Origin: Roseiarcus sp963765375 | GTDB taxonomy: Bacteria; Pseudomonadota; Alphaproteobacteria; Rhizobiales; Beijerinckiaceae | Assembly: GCA_963765375.1 (NCBI GenBank) | Contig: CAVXVZ010000001.1 | Coordinates: 1-64,000 of the forward strand | Reading direction: 5' to 3' | Length of the DNA stretch: 64,000 bases | In this document: positions 26,006 to 35,276 of the stretch, piece by piece | Position numbering within the stretch: the first letter of the stretch is position 1 | How the letters are laid out: each line of letters opens with the position of its first letter | Translations under genes and position numbers: made by a program | The notes under the pieces: model-generated | What the model saw: the letters and a program-made list of their open reading frames with translations, nothing else | The model's database searches: none | Told to the model about the DNA's origin: nothing

Positions 26006-28177
26006 ATGCACGAGCGTCCGAGTCTGACGGAGCGGTTCTCCCTCGCGGCCTTTGTCCTGGCCTTACTGTGCGTTCCGCCGGCGCTCGCAGCGGAGGACGG
26101 GGAGCCGCGCGTCACCTCCGTTTGCCAAATTATCGATTCCTCGGCGCTCGCCCAGCATCTCCCGGTGGCGTTCCTGTCAGGGCTGATTTGGCAGGAAAGC
26201 AACTTCCATCCGGACGCAGTCAGTCCCGTCGGCGCCCGCGGCATCGCGCAATTCATGCCCAGCACGGCGGCCGACCGTGGGCTCGCCAATCCCGATGACC
26301 CCGAGGCCGCGATCCCCAAGGCCGCCGAGCTGCTGGCCGATTTGAAGCAGCGCTTCGGAAATCTTGGTCTCGCTGCGGCCGCCTATAACGCCGGCGCGGC
26401 GCGCGTAGCGGGCTGGCTCGCCGGCGTAGGCGAACTGCCGCCCGAAACGCGCGCTTACGTCATGACCATAACCCAACATCCCGTCGAGGACTGGAGCCGC
26501 CTCGGCGCGGCGAGACTGACCGACGACGCTGTCTTTCCGGATTCGTCGTGCGTCCAGCACATTGCCGCCTTGAGCCGCCGGAATCCCGCGGTGGTCGCCG
26601 ATTCGGCGCTTTGGGCGACCTGGGGCGCGCAAATCTCGAACGGCTTCTCAAAAGAGGCAGCCATGTTGACCACGTACGCGAGCGCGTTGAGTGCATACTT
26701 GTCGTCGCAGCCGATCCAGAAATTCTACGGCGCGTACATCTCCTCGCAATTTCGCCTCGACGCTTTTGTCTGCGTCGCCTTGATTAGCTTGCTCCTTGTT
26801 TATATCCGCGGGCCGCTCAATCACATTCGCGACGAATTGCACCGAAACAAAATCCAGCTCGAGGCTATTCTTCGCGGCAGTACGTTAAATTCAACGGACG
26901 CAATCCTTTCGAAACCGCTCCTGGCGGTTGACAGAAGCCAACTTCTGCGTCCGGAACGGGCTGCGCGCCTATTCGAGAGGGCCGAGCCTCGCGCATGGTG
27001 GCGGCGCCTGGCGGGCTTCGGTCCGAGGGGTCATGCGGCGGGTCAGGGCCTTTTTGGGGCGCTCGGGCGGGAGGGCGTTGCAGCGCCACAAGAGAATGGA
27101 TCGTCGCCGGCTGCTCCCGCGCCCGCCGAGCCCGCGACGTCGGCTGCGCGTCCAATTGTTGCATCCGACTCCATGGCTCAAGAGAAGCCCCCAATATGGC
27201 CGCCCGAAATAATTCCGGTTGTAGATGTGGGGATTCACAAGCCTCCGCCTCCGGCGGAAGAGGCAAAACGGCGCGGTCTGGGACCACTCTTGCTTGGAGC
27301 GGGCTTGGCTCTGTTCGCGGCCTGTGGCGCCTTTGCTGTTTGCGGTTCGCCCCCGCACTCGGCGCTCGCCGCCACGAAAAGCCAGGCGATCGCAGGTTTT
27401 GCCGCAGCTGTTGATGCTCTGAAAACGCCTCTAGACGCCATCACCGGCTCGAGCAGACGCGAGGAGGAGCGCGCCGCGATGCGCGACCTCAGCGCCCAAC
27501 TCACACAAAGTACGGTCCGCCTGGATCAGATCGAGCACGACTACAAAGAGCGTTCGGATAAGCTCAGCGAGCTCATGGACCAGGATTCCCTCTCCAGATT
27601 CGCCGATATTGCAGGGAGGCTGGATAAGCTGGAGCAAAAGGCCGCCGCGCCTGCTCCCCCCGCCTCCCAACTTGCCGACATCACGACCAGGCTAGATAAG
27701 TTGGAGAAGAGCGCCGGCCTCGCGGCTGCGTCTGCCTCCCAGATTGCCGACATCGCGACCAGGCTCGACAAGTTGGAGAAGAGAGCCGCGGGCGCCGCTA
27801 CGCCTGCCTCTGAAGTCGCCGCGAGCGGGACAAGGCTCGACAAGACAGGGATGCGACCCGCGAGCGCGGCTGCAGGCTCGGCAACGCCGCTCGTACCTGC
27901 GATGCCGAAACAATCAACGCTCACCGCGAGGGCAGAACCTCTCGCCCCGAACGCGAGAGCCAAACCGGATGACGCGAGGCCTTTGCTGCGAGAATACAGC
28001 GTCGAGTATGTACAGGGCGGCATTGCGATCGTTTATAGTCGTTACGGATCGCGACAAGTCGCGCCCGGAGATATGATCCCCGGGGCGGGGCGCGTATTGC
28101 GAATTGAAAGACGGGGCGGCAATTGGGTCGTCCTGACAAGCCTCGGCGTGATTGCGGGCGGCCCGGCGCCTTATTAG
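26006..28177 (+). CDS. Membrane lytic transglycosylase with coiled-coil repeats
   Basis: A 723-aa protein of unusual layout. Residues 1-28 are a signal sequence. Residues about 40-150 are a GH23 lytic transglycosylase domain: LIWQESNFHPDAVSPVGARG with the catalytic glutamate in QESNF, and AAAYNAGAARV. A membrane helix lies at 252-270 and a second at 426-448. Between them is a Pro/Ala-rich linker. Residues 533-628 hold four 24-aa repeats (ADIAxRLDKLE...), likely a coiled coil. The C-terminal domain (about 663-720) has YSVEYVQGGIAIVYSRYG and GDMIPGAGRVLRIERRG. It would cut peptidoglycan and span the envelope; a role in a secretion or pilus machine is only speculation. Confidence 0.78.
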   Translation: MHERPSLTERFSLAAFVLALLCVPPALAAEDGEPRVTSVCQIIDSSALAQHLPVAFLSGLIWQESNFHPDAVSPVGARGIAQFMPSTAADRGLANPDDPEAAIPKAAELLADLKQRFGNLGLAAAAYNAGAARVAGWLAGVGELPPETRAYVMTITQHPVEDWSRLGAARLTDDAVFPDSSCVQHIAALSRRNPAVVADSALWATWGAQISNGFSKEAAMLTTYASALSAYLSSQPIQKFYGAYISSQFRLDAFVCVALISLLLVYIRGPLNHIRDELHRNKIQLEAILRGSTLNSTDAILSKPLLAVDRSQLLRPERAARLFERAEPRAWWRRLAGFGPRGHAAGQGLFGALGREGVAAPQENGSSPAAPAPAEPATSAARPIVASDSMAQEKPPIWPPEIIPVVDVGIHKPPPPAEEAKRRGLGPLLLGAGLALFAACGAFAVCGSPPHSALAATKSQAIAGFAAAVDALKTPLDAITGSSRREEERAAMRDLSAQLTQSTVRLDQIEHDYKERSDKLSELMDQDSLSRFADIAGRLDKLEQKAAAPAPPASQLADITTRLDKLEKSAGLAAASASQIADIATRLDKLEKRAAGAATPASEVAASGTRLDKTGMRPASAAAGSATPLVPAMPKQSTLTARAEPLAPNARAKPDDARPLLREYSVEYVQGGIAIVYSRYGSRQVAPGDMIPGAGRVLRIERRGGNWVVLTSLGVIAGGPAPY
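27602..27889 (+). repeat. Four tandem 72-bp coding repeats
   Basis: Four 24-codon units inside the lytic transglycosylase gene, each starting ADI(A/T)(G/T)RLDKLE; the fourth is degraded (AASGTRLDK). The coding frame is kept throughout, and the predicted product is a heptad-like helix. DNA repetition suggests recent tandem expansion. Confidence 0.75.
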
Positions 28178-28202
28178 CGAGCCTCTTTATTAGCGAGCCT
28201 CT
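28171..28202. repeat. Exact 16-bp tandem repeat at a stop codon
   Basis: TTATTAGCGAGCCTCT occurs at 28171-28186 and again directly at 28187-28202. The first copy contains the TAG stop of the transglycosylase gene. It seems a small tandem duplication. Confidence 0.85.
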
Positions 28203-28376
28203 TTGCCTCCCCTTGATCGTTAGGGCGCGCGGGTGAGACGAGCACGCTGTCCTCCTCGAGGAACGCGCCGTTGACGGCGTCCGTAGCGGCCCGGAAGGCG
28301 GCGGCTCCTTCAGGCCGTTGTAGGTATTGTCGCCTATGCCGCTCGCGCTCGTGTTCGACGATACTCCCCAACGAAC

Positions 28377-29386
28377 ATGACACTCTCGGACGCCCCAATT
28401 TTCGTCATCGGCTCGCCTAGGTCGGGGACCAGCATCCTGACCTGGTGCCTCGGGCAGCACCCGAACATCATGCCTCTTGAGGAAAGCGCGTGGTTCAGCC
28501 GGCTGGCGCTGACATTGCAGAGCTGTTACGAGGAGGGTTCGGCGCGTGGCGAGCGCTCCCAGCTCTCGGCCATGCGGATCAGTCGCGACCAGCTCTTCCG
28601 GACTGTTGGCGACGCTATCAACGCCATGATCCTCCGGCAGCGGAAGGTTTATGAAGGAACTTGCGCGGAGATCGCGCTGGCACGTGGCGTGCACCCCGAC
28701 CCCGCCTTCCTGCTGGCGCGGAATTCCCGCGATCCCAAAGGGCGCTGGGTCGATGGTACGCCGGAGTATTCGCTTTCAGTATTCGCGCTGCACGTTCTCT
28801 TTCCAGAGGCGCGTTTCATTCATGTGTTGCGTGACGTGCGCGGGGTCGTGCGATCTCTGATGTGCTTTTCCGACTTGGCTGGACATCGCTTGGTGAAGAC
28901 GGAAGAGGAGGCGTATCAATATTGGCTGTGCACAACTCGCGCCTGCGTCGCAGCCGGGCGCGCATTGGGCTCGGAAGTGGTGCACCGGGTGCGCTATCGC
29001 GATTTGATAGCAGCGCCCCAAGCGTCGCTTCCTCCTGTTTGGAATTCGTGGGCGAGACATATTCAGCCGATTGCTTGATGCCGCTGAAAGAGAAAATCAA
29101 TAGCTCCAATGTGCCTGGCGAGTTCGACCCAACCGACGAGCGCACCGACCCGGCTTTGCGCGAGGAGGCGGATGAACTCTTTGAAGCGCTCGACGCTCAA
29201 GAGCCTGCCCATATTCGCTCGGCGGAAGTGGCGATGCAGCTCGAGACCCAATTCCTGGAGCAAGCCCATTTTATCGCCTGGGCTGAGTACGAAATGGCGA
29301 GACGGCTGGAAATGGAGCGGCGACAACAGCCGAACTCAGGTCGGCGACCTTTCCGATTGTTTAAAGGCCGCGCCACCGGCCAATGA
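28377..29386 (+). CDS. Sulfotransferase-family protein, split by an apparent -1 frameshift
   Basis: Predicted to move sulfate from PAPS to an acceptor hydroxyl. APIFVIGSPRSGTSILTWCL (residues about 6-25) is the 5' PAPS-binding P-loop, and RFIHVLRDVRGVVRSLM (about 140-155) is the 3'-phosphate motif. The first frame runs to about 29030; the remainder CLEFVGETYS and on to RRLEMERRQQ is in the -1 frame. One base seems missing in CTTCCTCC near 29031-29038; adding it joins ASL to CLEFVGE, as in relatives. The joined product is about 336 aa. It may be an error or a real lesion. No substrate is implied. Confidence 0.72.
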
Positions 29387-29534
29387 TTGCGGGCCCGACG
29401 GGCTCGAAATCGCGTACAAGCTGAGCAGGCGCATATCAAACCCGTCTTCCAGTTCAGCCTCTACAGCACGCTCGATAACAGATCGTGGTTCGCAATCAAT
29501 CGAAGGCCTCTCAAAACACGACCGAGTCCGGTCC

Positions 29535-30881
29535 CTATTTTTTCTCGTGCTTGTCCCGAAACGCTTTCGCCCAGCCGGATCTCGCCTCCTGCCGGCCGCG
29601 CGCGACAGCAAGCGCGTCGGCCTCGACCGGCTTGGTGATGACCGAGCCCGATCCGACATAGGCGCCGTCGCCAATCGTGACCGGGGCGACAAGTGCCGAG
29701 TTCGAGCCGATGAAGGCGCCGGCGCCGATGTCGGTCCTGTGCTTGGCGAAGCCGTCGTAGTTGCAGGTGATGGTTCCGGCGCCGATGTTGGCGTTCGCCC
29801 CGACCCGCGCGTCGCCGATGTAGGTCAGATGATTGACCTTCGCGCCCTCCTCGATCGCCGCCTCCTTGATCTCGACAAAGTTGCCAATTCGGGCGTTGGC
29901 GGCGATGTCCGCCCCCGGCCTTAGCCGGGCAAACGGGCCGACGGAGGCGCCCCCCGCGACCCGCGCGCCCTCGAGATGCGAGAAGGCGCGGATGATCGCG
30001 CCATCCTCAATTTTGACCCCACGGCCGATCACGACATGAGGCTCGATGAGGACGTCGCGTCCTATTTTGGCGTCGTAGGCCAGGAACACCGTCTCGGGGG
30101 CGATGAGCGTCGCGCCCTCCGTCATCGCGCGGCGGCGCAGCCGATCCTGCAGCGCCGCCTCGGCGGCGGCGAGCTGCGCCCGGTCGTTGACGCCCATCAC
30201 CTCCTTTTCGTCAGCGATCAGGGCCCGCGCGACGAGGCCGCGCGTGTTGGCGATCTCGACGATGTCGGTGAGGTAATATTCGCCCTGGGCGTTGTTCGGC
30301 GTGACCGCCTCCAGCAGCCTCAGCGCCTCGGCACCGCTGAACGCGATCGGGCCAGCGTTGCACAGACAAGACGCCCTCTCTTCGGCGCTCGCGTCCTTGT
30401 GCTCGCAGATCGCGATCAAGCGCCCATCGCGCTCGATCAGCCGGCCGTAGCCGGTCGGATCGGCGGCCTCGAAGCCCAGCACCGCCACATCCGCTCCCTC
30501 GGCCAGTTCGGCGCGCAGCGCCGCGAGGGTAGCCGGCCTGATCAGCGGAATATCGGCGTAGGCGACGAGAATGTCGTCGTAGCCTTGCGCGATCTGCTCG
30601 CGCGCCGACAGGACGGCGTCGGCGGTGCCCCGTCGTTCGCGCTGAATAGCGATTTTCGCCCCCGGCGCGACTTTCAGCGCCTCGGCCGATACGCTGTCGC
30701 GATCGGGCCCAACAATCACCACGACCTCGCCCGCGGCGCCCTCGAGCACGGCCGACAGCGTGTGCGCCAGCATCGAACGGCCCGCGAGTTCGTGCAGGAC
30801 TTTGGGCCGCGCCGAGCGCATGCGAACTCCTTCGCCGGCGGCAAGCACGATGGTCAGACAGCGGCGGGCGTTGGCGGTCAT
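29535..30881 (-). CDS. glmU: Bifunctional GlcNAc-1-P uridylyltransferase / GlcN-1-P acetyltransferase
   Basis: Makes UDP-GlcNAc for peptidoglycan and LPS in two steps; cytoplasmic. The N-terminal nucleotidyltransferase half has LAAGEGVRMRSARPKVLHEL, the G-x-G-x-R-M...K signature. The C-terminal half is a left-handed beta helix of hexapeptide repeats (IGRDVLIEPHVVIGRG, IGNFVEIKEA, IGDARVGANANIGAGTITCNY). 448 aa is normal. It is divergent from opgG with 336 bp between. The identification is firm. Confidence 0.97.
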   Translation of the reverse strand: MTANARRCLTIVLAAGEGVRMRSARPKVLHELAGRSMLAHTLSAVLEGAAGEVVVIVGPDRDSVSAEALKVAPGAKIAIQRERRGTADAVLSAREQIAQGYDDILVAYADIPLIRPATLAALRAELAEGADVAVLGFEAADPTGYGRLIERDGRLIAICEHKDASAEERASCLCNAGPIAFSGAEALRLLEAVTPNNAQGEYYLTDIVEIANTRGLVARALIADEKEVMGVNDRAQLAAAEAALQDRLRRRAMTEGATLIAPETVFLAYDAKIGRDVLIEPHVVIGRGVKIEDGAIIRAFSHLEGARVAGGASVGPFARLRPGADIAANARIGNFVEIKEAAIEEGAKVNHLTYIGDARVGANANIGAGTITCNYDGFAKHRTDIGAGAFIGSNSALVAPVTIGDGAYVGSGSVITKPVEADALAVARGRQEARSGWAKAFRDKHEKK

Positions 30882-31217
30882 GGGCCGTTTGCTCTCTCGT
30901 CAAGGCGAGGTTCGCGAAGCGAGGTTCGGCGGCGCCGAATCGCTGGGGGGATCAGTCAGGCTCGCGCAATATCGCCGCGGGCGACCGCGATTTCCAGCCG
31001 CAAAGCCACAGCAATCGACGCCGTTTGGCCGCCGGGCGCAAAATGCGTCTCGCTGCGTCGCAAAAAACGATATACAACCAACTGGCCAGGGACGGAACGC
31101 GCCGGGCTTGCGGCGCGGTTTTCTCCTCCGGGGCTGACTTTTCATTTTGGCTGGGAACGAGGCCAAGTCGGGCCGTCTTTGTGCGGTCGGTTCGGCGGCG
31201 AGCGAACGAAGAATACG
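30882..31217. other. Divergent intergenic region, 336 bp
   Basis: Between the divergent glmU and opgG/D genes. GCGAGGTTCG occurs twice, 30905-30914 and 30919-30928, start to start 14 bp. No gene is seen. The region presumably holds both promoters. Confidence 0.4.
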
Positions 31218-32748
31218 ATGGCGGACAGGCAACGTCGCGAATTCTTGCAGCTGGCGGTCGGCGGGGCGCTCGCGGCTTCGTTGACCCCATCCGGCTCGTC
31301 GCCCGCCGCCGCCGAACCGCTGGGCCAGCCGGTTCCATTCTCCGCCGACACGGTCGTGAAGATGGCGGTCGAACTCGCCTCGAAACCGTTCAAGGCGCCG
31401 GAAGCGCCGCTGCCGGGCGTGTTTTCCGGCCTCACCTTCGATCAGTACGCGTCGATCCGGCGCGTGCCGGGCACCGCGATCTGGAGCGACCAGAAACTCG
31501 GCTTCTCGCTTGAGCCTCTGCATCGGGGCTTCGTCTATACGACGCCGATCGCGATCAACATCGTCGAGAACGGCATGGCGCAAAAGGTGATCTACGAGGC
31601 GGCCAACTTCGACTTTGGCAAGCTGGAGCCCCCAGCCGTTCTGGGCGACCTCGGCTTTTCCGGCTTGCGCATTCTCAAGGGGTCCGAGCAGGGCTTCGAA
31701 GACGTGGCGATCTTTCAGGGCGCGAACTTCTATCGCGCGCGGGCGCACGCCCAACCCTTCGGTGTTACCGCTCGCGGTCTCGCGATTCGGACCGGGGACG
31801 AGCCGGGCGAGGAATTTCCCTTGTTCCGCGAGTTCTGGGTCGAAAAGCCCAATCCGGCCGCCAACACGCTGACCCTTCATGCGCTGCTCGATTCCGCGAG
31901 CATCACCGGCGCGTTTCGGTTTACGCTGCGTCCGCTCGAAGCGACCATCATCGACACCGAGACGACGCTGATAGCGCGGGCGGGAGTCGACAAGCTGGGA
32001 TTGGGGGCCATGGCCGCCACCTACCTGTTCAGCGGCCTCGACCATCGCCTCGTCGATGATGTCCGCGCCGCCGTCTACGAGTTCGACCGGATTGCAAATT
32101 CTGACCGGAAGCGGCGAATGGCTCTGGCGCCCAGTCTCCAACCGCGAGACCTTGCAGATCTCGGCTTTTTCCGACCTCAATCCGCGTGGTTTCGGACTTT
32201 TACAGCGCAGCCGCTCCTTCGACGCTTTCTACGACGACGACACGCATTGGGAACTCAAACCGTCGCTGTGGATCGAGCCGATCGGCGATTGGGGCGAGGG
32301 CGACCTCCGACTACTGGAGATTCCGGCCGAAGCCGAGACCAATGAGAACGTCATCGCGCAATGGCGCCCCAAGGCCGGAATGGCCGCGGCGACGAGTTTG
32401 ATGGTCGCCTACCGGCAGTTTTGGTGCTGGTCGCCGCCTTCGAGGCCGCCGCTCGCGTCGTGCGTCTCGTCGCGGCGGGGCAAGGTTGGCAACCGCCAGC
32501 GGTTTGCGGTCGAGATGGAAGGCGACCTGTTCGCCGACCCTGCGAAAGCCGCAGCGGCGAGCGCGGACATTCACGCTGCTCCGGGCAAAATCGTTTCGGT
32601 CCGACTTTTTCCCAACAAAGACCGCCGTTCGGTGCGGGTTGTTTTCGATCTCGATCCGGGATCGGAAACCTATTCCGAGCTGCGCCTGACCCTCAGCGTC
32701 GACAACCAGGCGGCGAGCGAAACATGGCTCTACCGGTGGACAGCCTGA
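31218..32748 (+). CDS. opgG: Glucan biosynthesis protein OpgG/OpgD, split by an apparent +1 frameshift
   Basis: Periplasmic protein needed for osmoregulated periplasmic glucan backbone synthesis, with OpgH. Its Tat-like leader (RQRREFLQLAVGG, then an Ala-rich stretch) is a feature of the OpgD subgroup. The mature part has FSGLTFDQYASIRRVPG and FEDVAIFQGANFYRA, and after the break LQILTGSGEWLWRP and NPRGFGLLQRSRSFDAFYDD. The break lies at 32079-32084, which reads GAGTTC; GAGTC would give YESTGLQILTGSGEW, matching the known HDSDGL... region. The corrected length is 509 aa. A GANTC-linked base-calling error is likelier than a real mutation. Confidence 0.85.
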
Positions 32749-34916
32749 CGCTCACGCCCAAGGATGCCGGACCGGGCGACATGGGCTCGTCGCTCGGCTC
32801 CTCGATGCCCGGCTTCGCGCCACTCGCTATGCCGGTGCAGTCCTTCAAACGGTTTTCGCGTCGCGAGCGCCGCGGGCTGGTCGCGCCGCGCTTTGCCCGC
32901 GCGCCGATTCTGATCCGGCTCTTTGTTTTCGGCGGCGCCCTGGCCCTGACCGCATATGGCGCCGACCAGATGTTCAGGGTTGTCGCGGTCAGCACGATCA
33001 CGCCGCTTGAATGGGCCATGGTTGTGCTGTTCGTCTTCACGTTTTCTTGGGTGACGCTCTCGCTTACCTCCGCCATCGTCGGCTTTGTCTGGCTTCTTGC
33101 TCGTCGGGGCCGACGCGAGCCGACGCCGCGCTTGCGCGAACGGACGGCGGTCGTGATGCCGATCTACAACGAGGCGCCTTCGCGCGTGTTCGGCGCCATG
33201 CAGGCGATTTTCGAGGACGTCGAACGCACGGGCCAGGCGCAGGCGTTCGACTTCTTCCTGCTGTCCGACACCACCGACGCCAATGTCTGGATCGCCGAGG
33301 AGCGCGCTTTCGTCGCCATCCGCGCGCGGCTGCCGCACGCCCGTTTCTACTACCGGCGGCGGCGCAAGAATCTTGCCCGCAAAGCGGGCAACATCGCTGA
33401 TTTCGTCATTCACTGGGGCGGCCACTATCCGCATATGGTCGTCCTCGACGCCGACAGTCTAATGACGGGCGAGGCGATCGTGGGCCTGGCGGCGGCGATG
33501 GAGGCGGATCCCGACGCCGGCATCATCCAAAGCCAGCCTCTCGTCGTCAACCGGAACACCATGTTCGCGCGGCTGCAGCAGTTCGCCGCCCGGATCGCCG
33601 GCCCGGTGATCGGCGCGGGTTTGAGCGCGTGGATGGGGCGCGACGGCAACTACTGGGGCCACAATGCGATCATCCGCACGCGCGCGTTCGCCGACCATTG
33701 CGGACTGCCGGACCTGCCGGGCAAGCCGCCGTTCGGCGGGCACATCCTCAGCCACGATTTCATCGAAGCGGCGCTGATGAGGCGCGTGGGCTTTACCGTC
33801 TACATGCTGCCCGACCTCGGCGGCTCGTACGAAGAGAGCCCGCCCTCGCTCATCGATCTCGCGGCTCGCGACCGGCGATGGTGCCAAGGCAATCTCCAGC
33901 ACGCGCGGATCATCGGCGCCAAGGGATTCACCCTGGCGACGCGACAGCATTTGGCGCACGGCATCATGGGGTATCTCGCTTCGCCGTTATGGATGGCGCA
34001 GTTGCTGGTCGGCATCGTGCTCGTGCTGCAGTCCCACTACATCCGGCCCGAGTATTTCACCAAGGAATTCTCGCTCTTTCCCGCTTGGCCGCGGTTCGAC
34101 TACGAGCGCGCGCTGCAGCTGTTCGAGCTGACGATCGGCATCCTGCTCGCGCCCAAATTCCTCGGCCTCCTGCTCGCCCTCATCGACCGGAAGACGCGCC
34201 GCGGCTCGGGTGGAGCCCTTGCGCTCATCGCCTCGACTTTCGTCGAGATCATCATCTCCGCCGCGCTTGCGCCGATCATGATGCTGATCCAGTCCGGGTC
34301 GGTGGCGCAGATCCTGTCGGGACGGGACACCGGCTGGAATCCGCAGCGGCGCGACGACGGGTCGATCCCTTTCAGCAGCATAGCGCGACGCCATCGCTCG
34401 CATGCTCTGCTCGGCGTCATCACGCTGTTCGCGGCGGCGCTCATTTCGCCCTCCCTGGTCGTCTGGATGTCGCCGACAATCGCCGGCCTTATCCTTTCCA
34501 TTCCGCTCTCCTGGGCGAGCGGAAATCTCACGATCGGCCTCGCCATGCGCCGCATCGGGCTCCTGCGCACGCCAGAGGAGACCTCGCCGCCCGCGGTCGT
34601 CGGCCGCGCCAACGCGCTCGCGGCCGAGCTCGAACTGACCGGCCGCGACCATGACGACGCCATCCAGGCGATCTCGTCCGACCCGGCGCTGAGGGTCCTT
34701 CACGAGTTTTTCCTCGCCGAGGCCCCTCGTCACCGGCGAGGCGAGGTCGAGGTTGACGCCGCCGTCGCCGCGGCGAAGCTCAATGACGCTCAAACCCTCG
34801 AAGACGCCCGCGCCTGGCTCAGCCCACGCGAACGGATCGCAGTCCTCGGCGACCGGGCGCTGATCGCCATGCTGGCGCGCCTGCCAAACGCCGTGGACCG
34901 GCCGGACGCCGCCTGA
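32724..34916 (+). CDS. opgH: Glucans biosynthesis glucosyltransferase OpgH
   Basis: Inner-membrane GT2 glucosyltransferase that makes the beta-glucan backbone of osmoregulated periplasmic glucans from UDP-glucose. The start MALPVDSLTL at 32724 overlaps the opgG/D end by 25 bp. Two N-terminal membrane helices (about 60-120) precede the GT2 domain with VLDADSLM (about 239), the DxD-type motif, GGSYEESPPSLID, and RRWCQGN (about 384), the (Q/R)xxRW motif. C-terminal membrane helices follow (about 420-620). 730 aa. It forms an operon with opgG/D. Confidence 0.93.
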   Translation: MALPVDSLTLTPKDAGPGDMGSSLGSSMPGFAPLAMPVQSFKRFSRRERRGLVAPRFARAPILIRLFVFGGALALTAYGADQMFRVVAVSTITPLEWAMVVLFVFTFSWVTLSLTSAIVGFVWLLARRGRREPTPRLRERTAVVMPIYNEAPSRVFGAMQAIFEDVERTGQAQAFDFFLLSDTTDANVWIAEERAFVAIRARLPHARFYYRRRRKNLARKAGNIADFVIHWGGHYPHMVVLDADSLMTGEAIVGLAAAMEADPDAGIIQSQPLVVNRNTMFARLQQFAARIAGPVIGAGLSAWMGRDGNYWGHNAIIRTRAFADHCGLPDLPGKPPFGGHILSHDFIEAALMRRVGFTVYMLPDLGGSYEESPPSLIDLAARDRRWCQGNLQHARIIGAKGFTLATRQHLAHGIMGYLASPLWMAQLLVGIVLVLQSHYIRPEYFTKEFSLFPAWPRFDYERALQLFELTIGILLAPKFLGLLLALIDRKTRRGSGGALALIASTFVEIIISAALAPIMMLIQSGSVAQILSGRDTGWNPQRRDDGSIPFSSIARRHRSHALLGVITLFAAALISPSLVVWMSPTIAGLILSIPLSWASGNLTIGLAMRRIGLLRTPEETSPPAVVGRANALAAELELTGRDHDDAIQAISSDPALRVLHEFFLAEAPRHRRGEVEVDAAVAAAKLNDAQTLEDARAWLSPRERIAVLGDRALIAMLARLPNAVDRPDAA

Positions 34917-35276
34917 GCGGCCGCATTTACCGAACTACGACATATTAATTCCGGAATCTCCCAAGGGAATCCGAAATTTAGCCAAATCCAGCAAAGCCCG
35001 GCCAAGCCGGGTCAAAGAATATCAAGGGAAAGCTCTTGGATTTCCTTTGATACCCTTGTTCGAATCGAGCCTTTTCAGAGGGTTGCGCCGACCCCCAGGG
35101 CATTCTTTTGTTTTTTTGCGCTCTCGTCCAAAGCAATTAATGCCTACGTAGACTCGTAATAAAAAGCGCGAGCGCTCCGCCGGGGAAACCCCCGCTCGCT
35201 GAGACGCCCTCGCTCTCGATCGGTTTCGTCATAACAGAAATAGTGTACCACAACATTCTAGCGTAAGCGGGAGACC
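34917..35276. other. Gene-free region downstream of opgH with two hairpins
   Basis: 360 bp with no plausible gene. A CCCGGC-CAA-GCCGGG hairpin lies at 34997-35011, followed by a 12-bp hairpin (TATCAAGGGAAA with TTTCCTTTGATA, one G-T pair) at 35020-35052. Both sit 80-135 bp after the opgH stop and could end its transcript, though neither has a T run right after. The rest is AT-richer than its neighbours. Confidence 0.5.

Noticed and set aside
27602..27889. CRISPR-like array from the 72-bp repeats
   Set aside because: The repeats are in frame in a long gene, have no unique spacers and encode a coiled coil.
28174..28398. A 74-aa minus-strand reading between transglycosylase and sulfotransferase
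   Set aside because: It crosses the 16-bp tandem repeat and has no recognised motif; coding evidence is too weak to list.
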